Notes under the pieces: model-generated
What the model saw: the letters and a program-made list of their open reading frames with translations, nothing else
Database searches by the model: none
What the model was told of the DNA's origin: nothing
Source: Minisyncoccota bacterium
Lineage (GTDB): Bacteria > Patescibacteriota > Minisyncoccia > Minisyncoccales > GBS-2
Reading direction: 5' to 3'
Assembly: GCA_938023415.1 (NCBI GenBank)
Contig: CALHEE010000034.1
Location: forward strand, 1 to 34,497
DNA length: 34,497 bases
Position numbers and translations under genes: made by a program
Shown: piece by piece, positions 7,568 through 15,992 of the stretch
Position numbering within the stretch: position 1 is the first letter of the stretch
Layout: each line of letters starts with the position of its first letter

Positions 7568-7691
7568 CGGGGTAACCGTAAGTAGGGGGCGAGCCGTTTT
7601 GACAGGGTAACCGTAAGCAGAGGGCGAGCCGTCGATTTAGGAAAAACGTGCTCCTGGGGCGAGCCGTCATTATAGGGCGACCGTGTCTCCT
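7552..7691 (+). repeat. TIGR-like array: four 35-bp units, each with two conserved blocks and two variable segments
   Basis: GGGC starts at 7552, 7587, 7622, 7657 (exact 35-bp period). Units: GGGCAAGCCGTTTTGACGGGGTAACCGTAAGTAGG; GGGCGAGCCGTTTTGACAGGGTAACCGTAAGCAGA; GGGCGAGCCGTCGATTTAGGAAAAACGTGCTCCTG; GGGCGAGCCGTCATTATAGGGCGACCGTGTCTCCT. A degenerate fifth unit (GGGCGTGGCACC...) starts at 7692, in phase. Confidence 0.88.
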
Positions 7692-7712
7692 GGGCGTGGC
7701 ACCTTTTAAAGA

Positions 7713-7745
7713 CCCCCTAGGAATGACTAGGGGGTTTGTTTTTTG
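7713..7745 (+). terminator. Intrinsic terminator ending the array transcript; overlaps the tmk stop codon
   Basis: CCCCCTAG-GAATGA-CTAGGGGG followed by TTTGTTTTTTG. Confidence 0.8.
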
Positions 7746-8350
7746 AAAAATTGAAGGGTAATGTTTTTGATCTCTTCAAAAACATTTTCTACCTCTCTTT
7801 CCCCATCGACGATAAAGACATTTTCAAATTCTTTAGCCAATCTCTGATAATTTTTCCAAACTCTTGCCAAGGTTTCTTTTTTCTCAAAAATGGTCATTTC
7901 AAAGCGATTCTTTTTTATTCTTTCAAGACAAACTTTTGGTGAAACTTTAAGAAAAAAAGTTAAATCTGGGAGCAAAAATTTTTCATTAATTTTTATTAAC
8001 CAATCAAAATCTTTAATTTCCAAATTTCCATAAGCAATGGTCGAGAAAAAATATCGGTCAGAAATGACATTGATTCCTCTTTTCAAAAGGGGAATGACTT
8101 CTTTTTCTAAATGGTAGGCTCGATCAGCGGAAAACAAAAGTTGAAGACAAATTTGAGAAGATTTCCAGTCATTGGTTAACTGAGATTTTATTAGCCCTCC
8201 AATTAAGCTGGCGGTTGGTTCTTTGGTAATATGAGTCTTTTTTCCGATTTTGTTTAAGTAATCAGCCAAAAGTTTAACTTGGGTGGAATTTCCTGCCCCG
8301 TCTAAAGAATCAAAGACGATTAATTTTCCGCGGTAAGGATTTTTGATCAT
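7727..8350 (-). CDS. tmk: Thymidylate kinase-like protein (Walker A Lys replaced by Asn)
   Basis: LIVFDSLDGAGNSTQVKLLADYL, TKEPT, VISDRYFFSTIAYG. Confidence 0.85.
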   Translation of the reverse strand: MIKNPYRGKLIVFDSLDGAGNSTQVKLLADYLNKIGKKTHITKEPTASLIGGLIKSQLTNDWKSSQICLQLLFSADRAYHLEKEVIPLLKRGINVISDRYFFSTIAYGNLEIKDFDWLIKINEKFLLPDLTFFLKVSPKVCLERIKKNRFEMTIFEKKETLARVWKNYQRLAKEFENVFIVDGEREVENVFEEIKNITLQFFKKQTP

Positions 8351-8390
8351 AAATTTTTTTCCTTTTATTTAGTATAGCAAAAATAAAAAA

Positions 8391-8416
8391 GGCCAACTAC
8401 CAAAAGGTAGTTGGCC
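8391..8416 (-). terminator. Intrinsic terminator after thyX
   Basis: GGCCAACTACC-AAAA-GGTAGTTGGCC; minus strand continues TTTTTTATTTTTG. Confidence 0.8.
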
Positions 8417-8424
8417 AAAAACAT

Positions 8425-9093
8425 CTAGTCTCTTTCTGTCCAAAGTTCACCTTGGCCTTTATTGAGAATAAATTTCTGATAAAGATCTCCAAAAACCCCT
8501 GGGGCTTTTCGATGGAGGATTTTAAGAATTTCCATTGCTGTTTCACGGATCTCCCATTGAGCGCTTGTTTCGCAGCGAAGCTTTAAAAAGTGACGCCAGG
8601 ATCTAAAGTTCATTGAAACCATGATCTTGCTTTTGCAGGCATTGGCAAGTAGGTAGCGAGCGTCTTCTTTCGAAATTTTTAGTGCCAAAAGCTTTTGGTA
8701 AGCTTCCCAACTATTTCTAATGGCAGTCTCAAAAATTTTCAGAGCTTCTTCGTTTTCTAAGATCGAAGGTGGAATGACAAAATATTCTGGATCTTTCACT
8801 TCTACATACCTTTGGCTTTCTTGGGCATAGCTTGCTAAGCGATGACGCACCAATTGATGGGTAAAAACTCGAGAAGCTTCAATCAAAAATGTAGCGCTGG
8901 CAAATTCCAATGGTGAAAGATGTCCTTTTTTGATACATTTTTCCAAAAATTTCCGACGAGCCTTAAGTGCTGTTGTTTTTGGTTTTGATTGCCAACAATT
9001 TCGATAAGCCATTTCGATGAGCTCTTCAGCCTCAGGGGTAACGAAAAGAAGCTTTACTTTTGGCCTCCAGACCCTCTCTTTTGATCTTTTCAT
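8425..9093 (-). CDS. thyX: FAD-dependent thymidylate synthase (ThyX)
   Basis: RHRLASYAQESQRYVEV signature and C-terminal SWRHFLKLRCETSAQWEIRE. Confidence 0.93.
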   Translation of the reverse strand: MKRSKERVWRPKVKLLFVTPEAEELIEMAYRNCWQSKPKTTALKARRKFLEKCIKKGHLSPLEFASATFLIEASRVFTHQLVRHRLASYAQESQRYVEVKDPEYFVIPPSILENEEALKIFETAIRNSWEAYQKLLALKISKEDARYLLANACKSKIMVSMNFRSWRHFLKLRCETSAQWEIRETAMEILKILHRKAPGVFGDLYQKFILNKGQGELWTERD

Positions 9094-9620
9094 TCTCTCA
9101 CCTCCTTTTTATTTTTCAAAGAACTTTCAAATTTTTCTAATTTTTCTAAATATTCTTGGCTATCTTTTTTGATCCATTCAGAAACGGAAATCTTTTTCTT
9201 GGCACCGTTTGCCTTTTTAATGATCACCTTTTTTATCCCTGCGTTAATCAAAACCCTTTTACAGCGAAAACAAGGATCTGCCTCAACCAAATTACCTTCT
9301 TTGTCTATCCCACAAATATAAACAATTCCCCCAAAGACATTAGCCCCGGAACGAGCAGCGTTTAAAATGACATTTTCTTCTGCATGAACTGCCGGACAAT
9401 CTTCATAGGCTTTACCGTGGGGCAAATTTAATTTTTCTTTTATGCAACCTACTTCCAAACAATTAATCCCTCCTCTCACTGGCCCATTATAACCTGTAGC
9501 TACAATGACATCGTCTTTGACCACGATCGCGCCGTATTTCCTTCTTAAGCAGGTCGATCTTAAAGAAATGGCTTTGGCAATTTCCAAATAATATTCATCT
9601 TTTGATGGTCTTTTTTCCAT
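9090..9620 (-). CDS. Deoxycytidylate (dCMP) deaminase family protein
   Basis: HAEENVILNAARSGANVFGG and PCFRCKRVLINAGIKKVI zinc motifs; 4-nt ATGA overlap with thyX. Confidence 0.9.
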   Translation of the reverse strand: MEKRPSKDEYYLEIAKAISLRSTCLRRKYGAIVVKDDVIVATGYNGPVRGGINCLEVGCIKEKLNLPHGKAYEDCPAVHAEENVILNAARSGANVFGGIVYICGIDKEGNLVEADPCFRCKRVLINAGIKKVIIKKANGAKKKISVSEWIKKDSQEYLEKLEKFESSLKNKKEVRE

Positions 9621-9621
9621 T

Positions 9622-10047
9622 TTAATCTATGATTTCAATTCCCATATTTTTTGCCTGCCCCTCAACGATTTTCATTGCCTTTTCGATATCGGTGGTGTTT
9701 AAATCTGGTAATTTCTCCTCGGCGATTTTTCGCAATTGTTCTCTGGTAATTTTTCCTACTTTCACCTTTTGAGGTTCTCCAGAGCCTTTTTCTATTCCCG
9801 CATATTTTTTTAGCAATTCAGCGGTAGGAGGTTTTTTTAATTTCATTTCATAAGTTCGATCTTCATAGACGGTAATTTCAACTGGAATAGTAAAACCTTG
9901 CTGCTTTTTTGTGAGCTCATTAAATTTATCACAAAATTCTTTAATATTTAATCCATGCTGAGCTAAGCTTGGACCTACTGGTGGAGCAGGAGTGGCTTGA
10001 CCAGCAGGAATTTGTAATTTAACAATGGCTTTGATTTTCTTCTTCAT
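9622..10047 (-). CDS. rplK: 50S ribosomal protein L11
   Basis: [35 protein letters not shown]. Confidence 0.97.
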   Translation of the reverse strand: MKKKIKAIVKLQIPAGQATPAPPVGPSLAQHGLNIKEFCDKFNELTKKQQGFTIPVEITVYEDRTYEMKLKKPPTAELLKKYAGIEKGSGEPQKVKVGKITREQLRKIAEEKLPDLNTTDIEKAMKIVEGQAKNMGIEIID

Positions 10048-10589
10048 AATTTTTTAATTTGTAAAGAATCTAACTCGACCGGGGTGTCTCGGCCAAACAT
10101 ATTAATTAAGACCTTCACCTTTCCCCTCTCTTCATCAATTTCTGCCACCTTCCCTTCAAAATTTTTGAATGGACCATCGATAATTTTTACCAAATCTCCT
10201 ACCTTTACATCAATTTTATATTGGGGTTCCTTAACCGCCATCCTTTTCATTAAATTTTTAATCTCCTCATCGGAAACAGGAATAGGAGTAGTGCCCGCCC
10301 CGACAAACCCCGTGACATTAGGGGTATTTCTTACTACATACCAAGAGTCGTCCGTCACGATCATTTCCACTAAAACATAACCAGGATAGATTTTTTCTTC
10401 CACTATCTCCCTTTTACCATTTTTGATCTTTATTTTCTTCTCTTTCGGAACGATGACATTAAAAATCTTATCTTCCATGCCTAAAGACTCTACTCTCTGG
10501 CGCAGGTTTTTTGCCACCGTTTCTTCGTAACCAGAATATGTATGAATGACATACCATCTTCTTTCTTGTGGTAATTGTTGTCTCGCCAT
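10044..10589 (-). CDS. nusG: Transcription termination/antitermination protein NusG
   Basis: [33 protein letters not shown] domain. Confidence 0.96.
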   Translation of the reverse strand: MARQQLPQERRWYVIHTYSGYEETVAKNLRQRVESLGMEDKIFNVIVPKEKKIKIKNGKREIVEEKIYPGYVLVEMIVTDDSWYVVRNTPNVTGFVGAGTTPIPVSDEEIKNLMKRMAVKEPQYKIDVKVGDLVKIIDGPFKNFEGKVAEIDEERGKVKVLINMFGRDTPVELDSLQIKKL

Positions 10590-10601
10590 GTTAGAAAAAA
10601 A

Positions 10602-10802
10602 TTAACTGATAATTTTTCTTAGCAAAAGAATGAAAAAATACTCTAAACTGCCAAGGAAAATGGCACAAACGATCGAAACAACAATAACAATTAAGGTATA
10701 TCGAAAAGTCTCCCTTTTCGTCAACCAATTAACCCTTTTCATTTCAATTTTCATTTCTTTTAAAAAAGTGAATATTTTTGTGGGAAGCTGGTTAATTTTC
10801 AT
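10602..10802 (-). CDS. secE: Preprotein translocase subunit SecE
   Basis: FLKEMKIEMKRVNWLTKRETFRYTLIVIVVS; adjacent to nusG. Confidence 0.92.
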   Translation of the reverse strand: MKINQLPTKIFTFLKEMKIEMKRVNWLTKRETFRYTLIVIVVSIVCAIFLGSLEYFFILLLRKIIS

Positions 10803-10806
10803 AATA

Positions 10807-12741
10807 TTAAATATCTAAATTCTTCACCTTTTTTGCATAAGTTTGAATGAATTTTTTTCTCGGTAAAACTTCCTTTCCCATCAAAATGTCAAAAATACGA
10901 TCTGCCTCCTTGGCATCTTCAATTTTCACCTGGAGTAAAACTCGATTTTTCGGATCCATCGTCGTTTCCCAAAGCTCTTGAGCATTCATTTCTCCAAGCC
11001 CCTTATATCTCTGAATGGAAATACCAGTTTTCTTTTTTAAAGATTTTAAAATTTCCATTTTTTGATCCTCAGTATAAGCATACTTTACCTCTTTTCCCGC
11101 TTGAATTTTGTACAAAGGAGGTTGGGCAATATATAAGTAGCCTTTTTCAATCAACGGCCGAAAATAGCGGTAAAAGAGGGTCAAAAGTAAGGTGCGTAAA
11201 TGCTGGCCATCAACATCGGAATCAGCCATAATGATAATCCGATGGTATCTAGCTTTTTCCACATTAAAGTCTTCACCAATCGCTGTTCCTAAGGCAATGA
11301 TTAATGATTTTATTTCCTTTGAGGCTAAAATTTTATCAAGGCGGGCTCTTTCCACATTCAAAATTTTTCCTTTAAGAGGTAAAATTGCTTGAAAATGTCT
11401 ATCTCTTGCTTGCCTTGAACTTCCCCCTGCACTTTCTCCCTCAACAATATAAAGTTCTGACTCTTCGGGATTTTTCGAAATGCAATCAGCCAATTTTCCA
11501 GGGAGAGTCAATCCTTCCAAAATTCCTTTTCTCAAAATTGTCTCTTTGGCGCTCTTTGCCGCCTTTCTTGCCTTCTGAGATAAAAGGCATTTTTCAATAA
11601 TAATTTTAGCATCGTTTGGGTTTCTTTCTAAAAAATCGTTCAGCGCTTCCCCAATAAATTGTTCCACCGCTGACTTAACCTCAGGATTTCCTAACCTTGC
11701 CTTAGTCTGACCTTCAAATTGTGGCTCTCTAACCTTCACTGAAATAACCGCTGTGAGGCCTTCTCTCACATCTTCACCGGTAAAATTTTCATCGTTTGGT
11801 TTTAAAAATCCATTCTTTCTGGCATAATCATTAAAAGTTCTGGTAAGGGCAGTTCTCAATCCTGTCAAATGGGTACCACCTTCCTGGGTATAAATATTGT
11901 TGGCAAAACTTTCTTCGTAACATTCGTATTCGTCAGTATAACACAAGGCTGTCTCTATCAAAATACCGTTTTTTTCTCCTTCTGCAGAAAAAATATTGGG
12001 ATGAATGGGTAAAAGTCCTTTCAGAAGATGATATTTTAAATAAGAACGTAATCCACCTTCAAAGTAAAAAGTGTAAGAAATCTTTGGTTCTTTTCTTTGG
12101 TCAATCACTTTTATCTTTACTCCCTTTGTCAAGTAAGCTTGTTGTCTTAGGTGGTGGAGAATTTTTTTTAGATCAAATTTGATCTCTTTGAAAATTTCTG
12201 GATCTGGCTGAAAAATTACCGTCGTACCCCGCTCTTGACATTTTCCTATCTTTTTTACCTTTGTGATCGGCTTGCCTTGGGAATATTCTTGAAAATACTT
12301 TTCTCCCTTGCGACAAACTTCCACCCTCATCCATTTAGAAAGAGCACAAACAACGGAAACTCCTACCCCATGAAGCCCGCCTGCTACCTGATAAGCTTTG
12401 CCTCCAAACTTTGCTCCCGCATGCAAAGTAGTCATCACTGTTTCTAGGGCCGATTTTTTTGTCTGAGGATGAATTTCTACAGGAATTCCTCGGCCATTAT
12501 CTCTCACTTTCACTTTATTTCCTGGCAAAAGAACAACTTCTCCTTCGGTGGCATAACCTGCCATCGCTTCATCGATAAAATTATCTACCACCTCCCAAAT
12601 CAAATGATGAAGTCCGTCTAGTCCAGTTGAACCAATATACATTGCCGGTCTTTTCCTGACCGGTTCTAAGCCCTCCAAAACATAGATATCTTTCGCTTCA
12701 TAGGTAGTCTCTTCTTTTGGTAAAGTTTTCTTTTTTGACAT
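10807..12741 (-). CDS. gyrB: DNA gyrase subunit B
   Basis: VRKRPAMYIGSTGLDGLHHLIWEVVDN, EGESAGGSSRQARDR, IMADSDVDGQHLRTLLLTLFYR. Confidence 0.96.
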   Translation of the reverse strand: MSKKKTLPKEETTYEAKDIYVLEGLEPVRKRPAMYIGSTGLDGLHHLIWEVVDNFIDEAMAGYATEGEVVLLPGNKVKVRDNGRGIPVEIHPQTKKSALETVMTTLHAGAKFGGKAYQVAGGLHGVGVSVVCALSKWMRVEVCRKGEKYFQEYSQGKPITKVKKIGKCQERGTTVIFQPDPEIFKEIKFDLKKILHHLRQQAYLTKGVKIKVIDQRKEPKISYTFYFEGGLRSYLKYHLLKGLLPIHPNIFSAEGEKNGILIETALCYTDEYECYEESFANNIYTQEGGTHLTGLRTALTRTFNDYARKNGFLKPNDENFTGEDVREGLTAVISVKVREPQFEGQTKARLGNPEVKSAVEQFIGEALNDFLERNPNDAKIIIEKCLLSQKARKAAKSAKETILRKGILEGLTLPGKLADCISKNPEESELYIVEGESAGGSSRQARDRHFQAILPLKGKILNVERARLDKILASKEIKSLIIALGTAIGEDFNVEKARYHRIIIMADSDVDGQHLRTLLLTLFYRYFRPLIEKGYLYIAQPPLYKIQAGKEVKYAYTEDQKMEILKSLKKKTGISIQRYKGLGEMNAQELWETTMDPKNRVLLQVKIEDAKEADRIFDILMGKEVLPRKKFIQTYAKKVKNLDI

Positions 12742-12747
12742 ATTCTT

Positions 12748-14856
12748 TTATTTTCTTACTTCCCAACCTTTTTCTTCTATCGCCTTAATAATTTTTTCAT
12801 GAACCTCATTTACCTCCTCTGAAGAAAGTGGTCGATCTTGATCCTGATAGACGATATGAAAAGAAAGGTTCTTTGTTCCTTCCGGTAATTCTTCCCCTTC
12901 ATAGATATCAAAGAGATCAACATCAGCAATTAATCTTCCCCCGTTTCTTTCAATTTCGTTTAACACTTCTTCGACCAAAACCTTTCTGGGGAGTAAAATG
13001 GAAATGTCGCGAATGACCGCAGGATAAGGAGAAATGGGTTGATAAACTGTTTCTTCACTGGCTAACCTTGATAATTTTTCAAAATCAATATCAAAAGCGA
13101 CTACCTTTCCTTTGATTTTTAAAGACTCAAGAATATTTGGAGAAATTTCTCCTAAAAAACCAATTTCTTGGTGGTCAACTTTAATTTCCGCACATCTTGT
13201 TGGATGCCAAAGAGAAACTTCCGTATCCTCGGGTGTGGGCTGAAATTGATCATACCAGACTCCAGGAATTCCCAATCTTTGAAAAAGAAAGTCAACCACT
13301 CCTTTGACCTCGAAAAATGCTTCTCCGGTAATTGCCCCGCTCAGCATTTTTTTCTCTTCTATTTTTGTCTTATCTTTAGATTCTCTGAAAATTTTTCCCA
13401 GCTCAAAAATTTTTATTTGTTGGAAAAATCTTTGATTTTTAAGAATGTTTTTTAAAAGATTGGGCAAAAGAGAGGGTCTTAAATATTTAAAATCAGCACT
13501 AGTAGGATTTTCAAGTTCAATAATCTCTTTGAATCGAAAAAGGTTTTTTTCTTTTTCTCCGATGAAAGAGTAATTGTAAACCTCAACCAAGCCTGTTTCT
13601 TTCAAAATATCTTTGGCCATTCCTTCCCAAAAAACTTCAAAATTTCTCTTAGGAGGAATTAAACTGGCAAAAGGAAAGTTGGGTGGGATTTTTTCAAAAC
13701 CGTAAATCCTTCCAATTTCTTCGATTAAGTCTTCAGGTAAATTTAGATCTTGCCTAAAAGTGGGTATTTCCACCTCTAAAATTTTTTCTTGAAAAGATTT
13801 GCTGGCAAAAGCAGGTTTTGAAATTTTAAATTCTAACCTCTGAAAAATATCTTTCACTTTTTTTTCTGAAATTTTCGCTCCTAATAGTTCTTCAACTTCA
13901 TTTAAATTTAAAATAATTTTTTTGGGAAAAATTTTTTGGGGATAAAAATCAACTAACCCCTGAGCAATTTTACCTCCGGCCACTTTTTGGATTAAACTAA
14001 CTGCTCTGTTAATGGCCAGTTCGGTTAAATTTGGATCAAGACCGTGTTCAAACCGCCAAGAAGCATCGGTTTTCAGATCAATGTGTCTGGAACCTTGGCG
14101 AATAACAGTGGGAGAAAAATTAGCTGATTCTAAAATCACCGTTTTTGTCTTTTCATCAATTTCTGCTTTTTTGCCCCCTTTAATGCCGGCAATGGCTAAG
14201 GGCTCTTTGGGATCGGCAATAATTAGAATATTTTCATCTAACTCATACTCTTCACCATCTAAAGTGACAATCTTTTCTCCTTTTTTAGCTCTCCTCACGA
14301 TGATTTCTTTTTTCCCTTTTTTGTTTTCTTCTATTTTCTCAAAATCAAAAGCATGAAGTGGTTGACCAATTTCCAACATCACATAATTTGCAATGTCGAC
14401 GATGTTATTAATTGGTCTCAATCCACAAGCTATTAATTTCTCTCTCAGCCATCTAGGAGAAGGCTTCACTTTTATGTTAAAAATTATTCGACCCGTATAT
14501 CTTAAGCAATCCTCTCTCGATTTTACCTTCACCTCAATAAAATCTTTGGTTTTTAATTGTGGATCCTCTTTAAAAGAGATAGATTTTTCCCAACTAAAAT
14601 TAAGAGGGAAATTCAAAACCGCAGAAATTTCTCTGGCAATTCCTAAATGAGAAAAACAATCTGAACCTCGATTAGGCAAGACATCAATATCCAACAAAAC
14701 TTCCCTCTTTCCTTTTTTTTCAAAAAAATTTGAGAGATTGTTTTGGTATTGGCAGGTTGTCTCAAAGCTGTGCATGGTTAAAACCTCAGCCAGCTTCTCT
14801 GGCTTGGGTAATTTTTTACTAAAAAAAGATTGAAGCCAATGGTAAGAGAAAATCAT
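12748..14856 (-). CDS. pheT: Phenylalanyl-tRNA synthetase beta chain lacking the N-terminal tRNA-binding (EMAPII-like) domain
   Basis: B3/B4, B5 and C-terminal anticodon-binding-like domains present; N-terminus runs directly from about residue 50 into DIDVLPNRGSDCFSHLGIAREI. Confidence 0.95.
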   Translation of the reverse strand: MIFSYHWLQSFFSKKLPKPEKLAEVLTMHSFETTCQYQNNLSNFFEKKGKREVLLDIDVLPNRGSDCFSHLGIAREISAVLNFPLNFSWEKSISFKEDPQLKTKDFIEVKVKSREDCLRYTGRIIFNIKVKPSPRWLREKLIACGLRPINNIVDIANYVMLEIGQPLHAFDFEKIEENKKGKKEIIVRRAKKGEKIVTLDGEEYELDENILIIADPKEPLAIAGIKGGKKAEIDEKTKTVILESANFSPTVIRQGSRHIDLKTDASWRFEHGLDPNLTELAINRAVSLIQKVAGGKIAQGLVDFYPQKIFPKKIILNLNEVEELLGAKISEKKVKDIFQRLEFKISKPAFASKSFQEKILEVEIPTFRQDLNLPEDLIEEIGRIYGFEKIPPNFPFASLIPPKRNFEVFWEGMAKDILKETGLVEVYNYSFIGEKEKNLFRFKEIIELENPTSADFKYLRPSLLPNLLKNILKNQRFFQQIKIFELGKIFRESKDKTKIEEKKMLSGAITGEAFFEVKGVVDFLFQRLGIPGVWYDQFQPTPEDTEVSLWHPTRCAEIKVDHQEIGFLGEISPNILESLKIKGKVVAFDIDFEKLSRLASEETVYQPISPYPAVIRDISILLPRKVLVEEVLNEIERNGGRLIADVDLFDIYEGEELPEGTKNLSFHIVYQDQDRPLSSEEVNEVHEKIIKAIEEKGWEVRK

Positions 14857-14865
14857 AAAATTAGA

Positions 14866-15912
14866 TTAAAATTGAGTCAAAAACCTTAGATCACCACTAT
14901 AAAATAGTCTGATATCGTTTATTTTATATTTGACCATCGTCAATCTTTCCAGGCCCATTCCAAAAGCAAAGCCCCTCCAATCTCGAGGATTCAAGCCGGA
15001 ATTTTTAAAGACATTTGGATGAACCATCCCTGCCCCCATCACCTCAAGCCAGCCTTTATTTTGACAGAAAGAACACTTTTTTTTACCATCACAACTGGGA
15101 CAAGAAATATCAACTTCAAGCGAAGGTTCAGTAAAAGGAAAAAAACTCGGACGAAGTCGGATTTTAACTTTCTTGTTAAAAAAACGCAAAAAAAACTCCT
15201 CAACAATCGCCCGAAAATTAGCTAAGCTCACTCTTTTATCAACCATCAAACCCTCTACCTGATGGAAATTGATTTCATGGCGGGCATCGGTGGCTTCATG
15301 GCGAAAAACGCGACCTGGGACAATAATCCTTAGGGGTGGATGATTTTTCTCCATAAATCTTACCTGAACTGGACTGGTATGAGTGCGTAATAATATTTTC
15401 AATTTAAGAGTGCTTTTTGGGCGTTTCAAATAGAGGGTATCCCAAAAATCTCTGGCTGGATGATCTTTCGGAATATTGAGGGCGTCAAAATTATACCATT
15501 CTGTCTCGATCTCTGGCCCTTCCACTATTGAAAAACCCATCTGCTGAAAAATTTCCCCAACTTCTCTTTGAACCTGGGTAAGAGGATGTAAATGGCCGGG
15601 TACAATTTTTTTTCCAGGAAGAGTGACATCTATCCACTCTTTTTCCATCATCTCTTTTTCTAATCTTTCTTTGAGCAACTTTTTCTTTTTTTCTAAAGCC
15701 ATTTCAAGCTCCACCTTAAAAGCATTAATCTCCTTCCCAAAGCTCGCTCTTTTTTTCTTTGGCAATTTTGAAAGAGATTTCGTTAAGTTTGAGAGTATTC
15801 CTTTTTGACCTAAATATTCTCGAAAAATTTCATCTAATTTTTTCAGACTATCAGCTTCTTTTATCTCTTTTTCTGCTTTAATTTTGATTTTTTTCAACTC
15901 AACCTGATGCAT
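14866..15912 (-). CDS. pheS: Phenylalanyl-tRNA synthetase alpha chain
   Basis: HPLTQVQREVGEIFQQMGF, RTHTSPVQVRFM, GMGLERLTMVKYKINDIRLFYSGDLRFLTQF. Confidence 0.96.
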   Translation of the reverse strand: MHQVELKKIKIKAEKEIKEADSLKKLDEIFREYLGQKGILSNLTKSLSKLPKKKRASFGKEINAFKVELEMALEKKKKLLKERLEKEMMEKEWIDVTLPGKKIVPGHLHPLTQVQREVGEIFQQMGFSIVEGPEIETEWYNFDALNIPKDHPARDFWDTLYLKRPKSTLKLKILLRTHTSPVQVRFMEKNHPPLRIIVPGRVFRHEATDARHEINFHQVEGLMVDKRVSLANFRAIVEEFFLRFFNKKVKIRLRPSFFPFTEPSLEVDISCPSCDGKKKCSFCQNKGWLEVMGAGMVHPNVFKNSGLNPRDWRGFAFGMGLERLTMVKYKINDIRLFYSGDLRFLTQF

Positions 15913-15969
15913 AAGAGATAATTTATTTTAACCTTAATTTAACTTAAAATCAAGGGCTAAATAATAAAT

Positions 15970-15992
15970 AAGGCCAGGTTATTCCCGGCCTT
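15970..15992 (-). terminator. Terminator overlapping the stop of the 47-aa ORF
   Basis: AAGGCC...GGCCTT stem with TTATTTATTATTT on the minus strand. Confidence 0.6.

Noticed and set aside
7552-7691. Classical CRISPR array
   Set aside because: Variable segments are only about 7 nt, there are two different conserved blocks per 35-bp unit, and no Cas1/Cas2 or effector is nearby.
7552-7691. Protein-coding tandem repeat (extended C-terminus)
   Set aside because: 35 bp is not a multiple of 3, and the frame ends at TGA in the first unit.
15019-15120. Cys-rich insert in PheS (CPSCDGKKKCSFCQNKGW)
   Set aside because: A similar CxxC...CxxC segment is common in ordinary bacterial PheS proteins.
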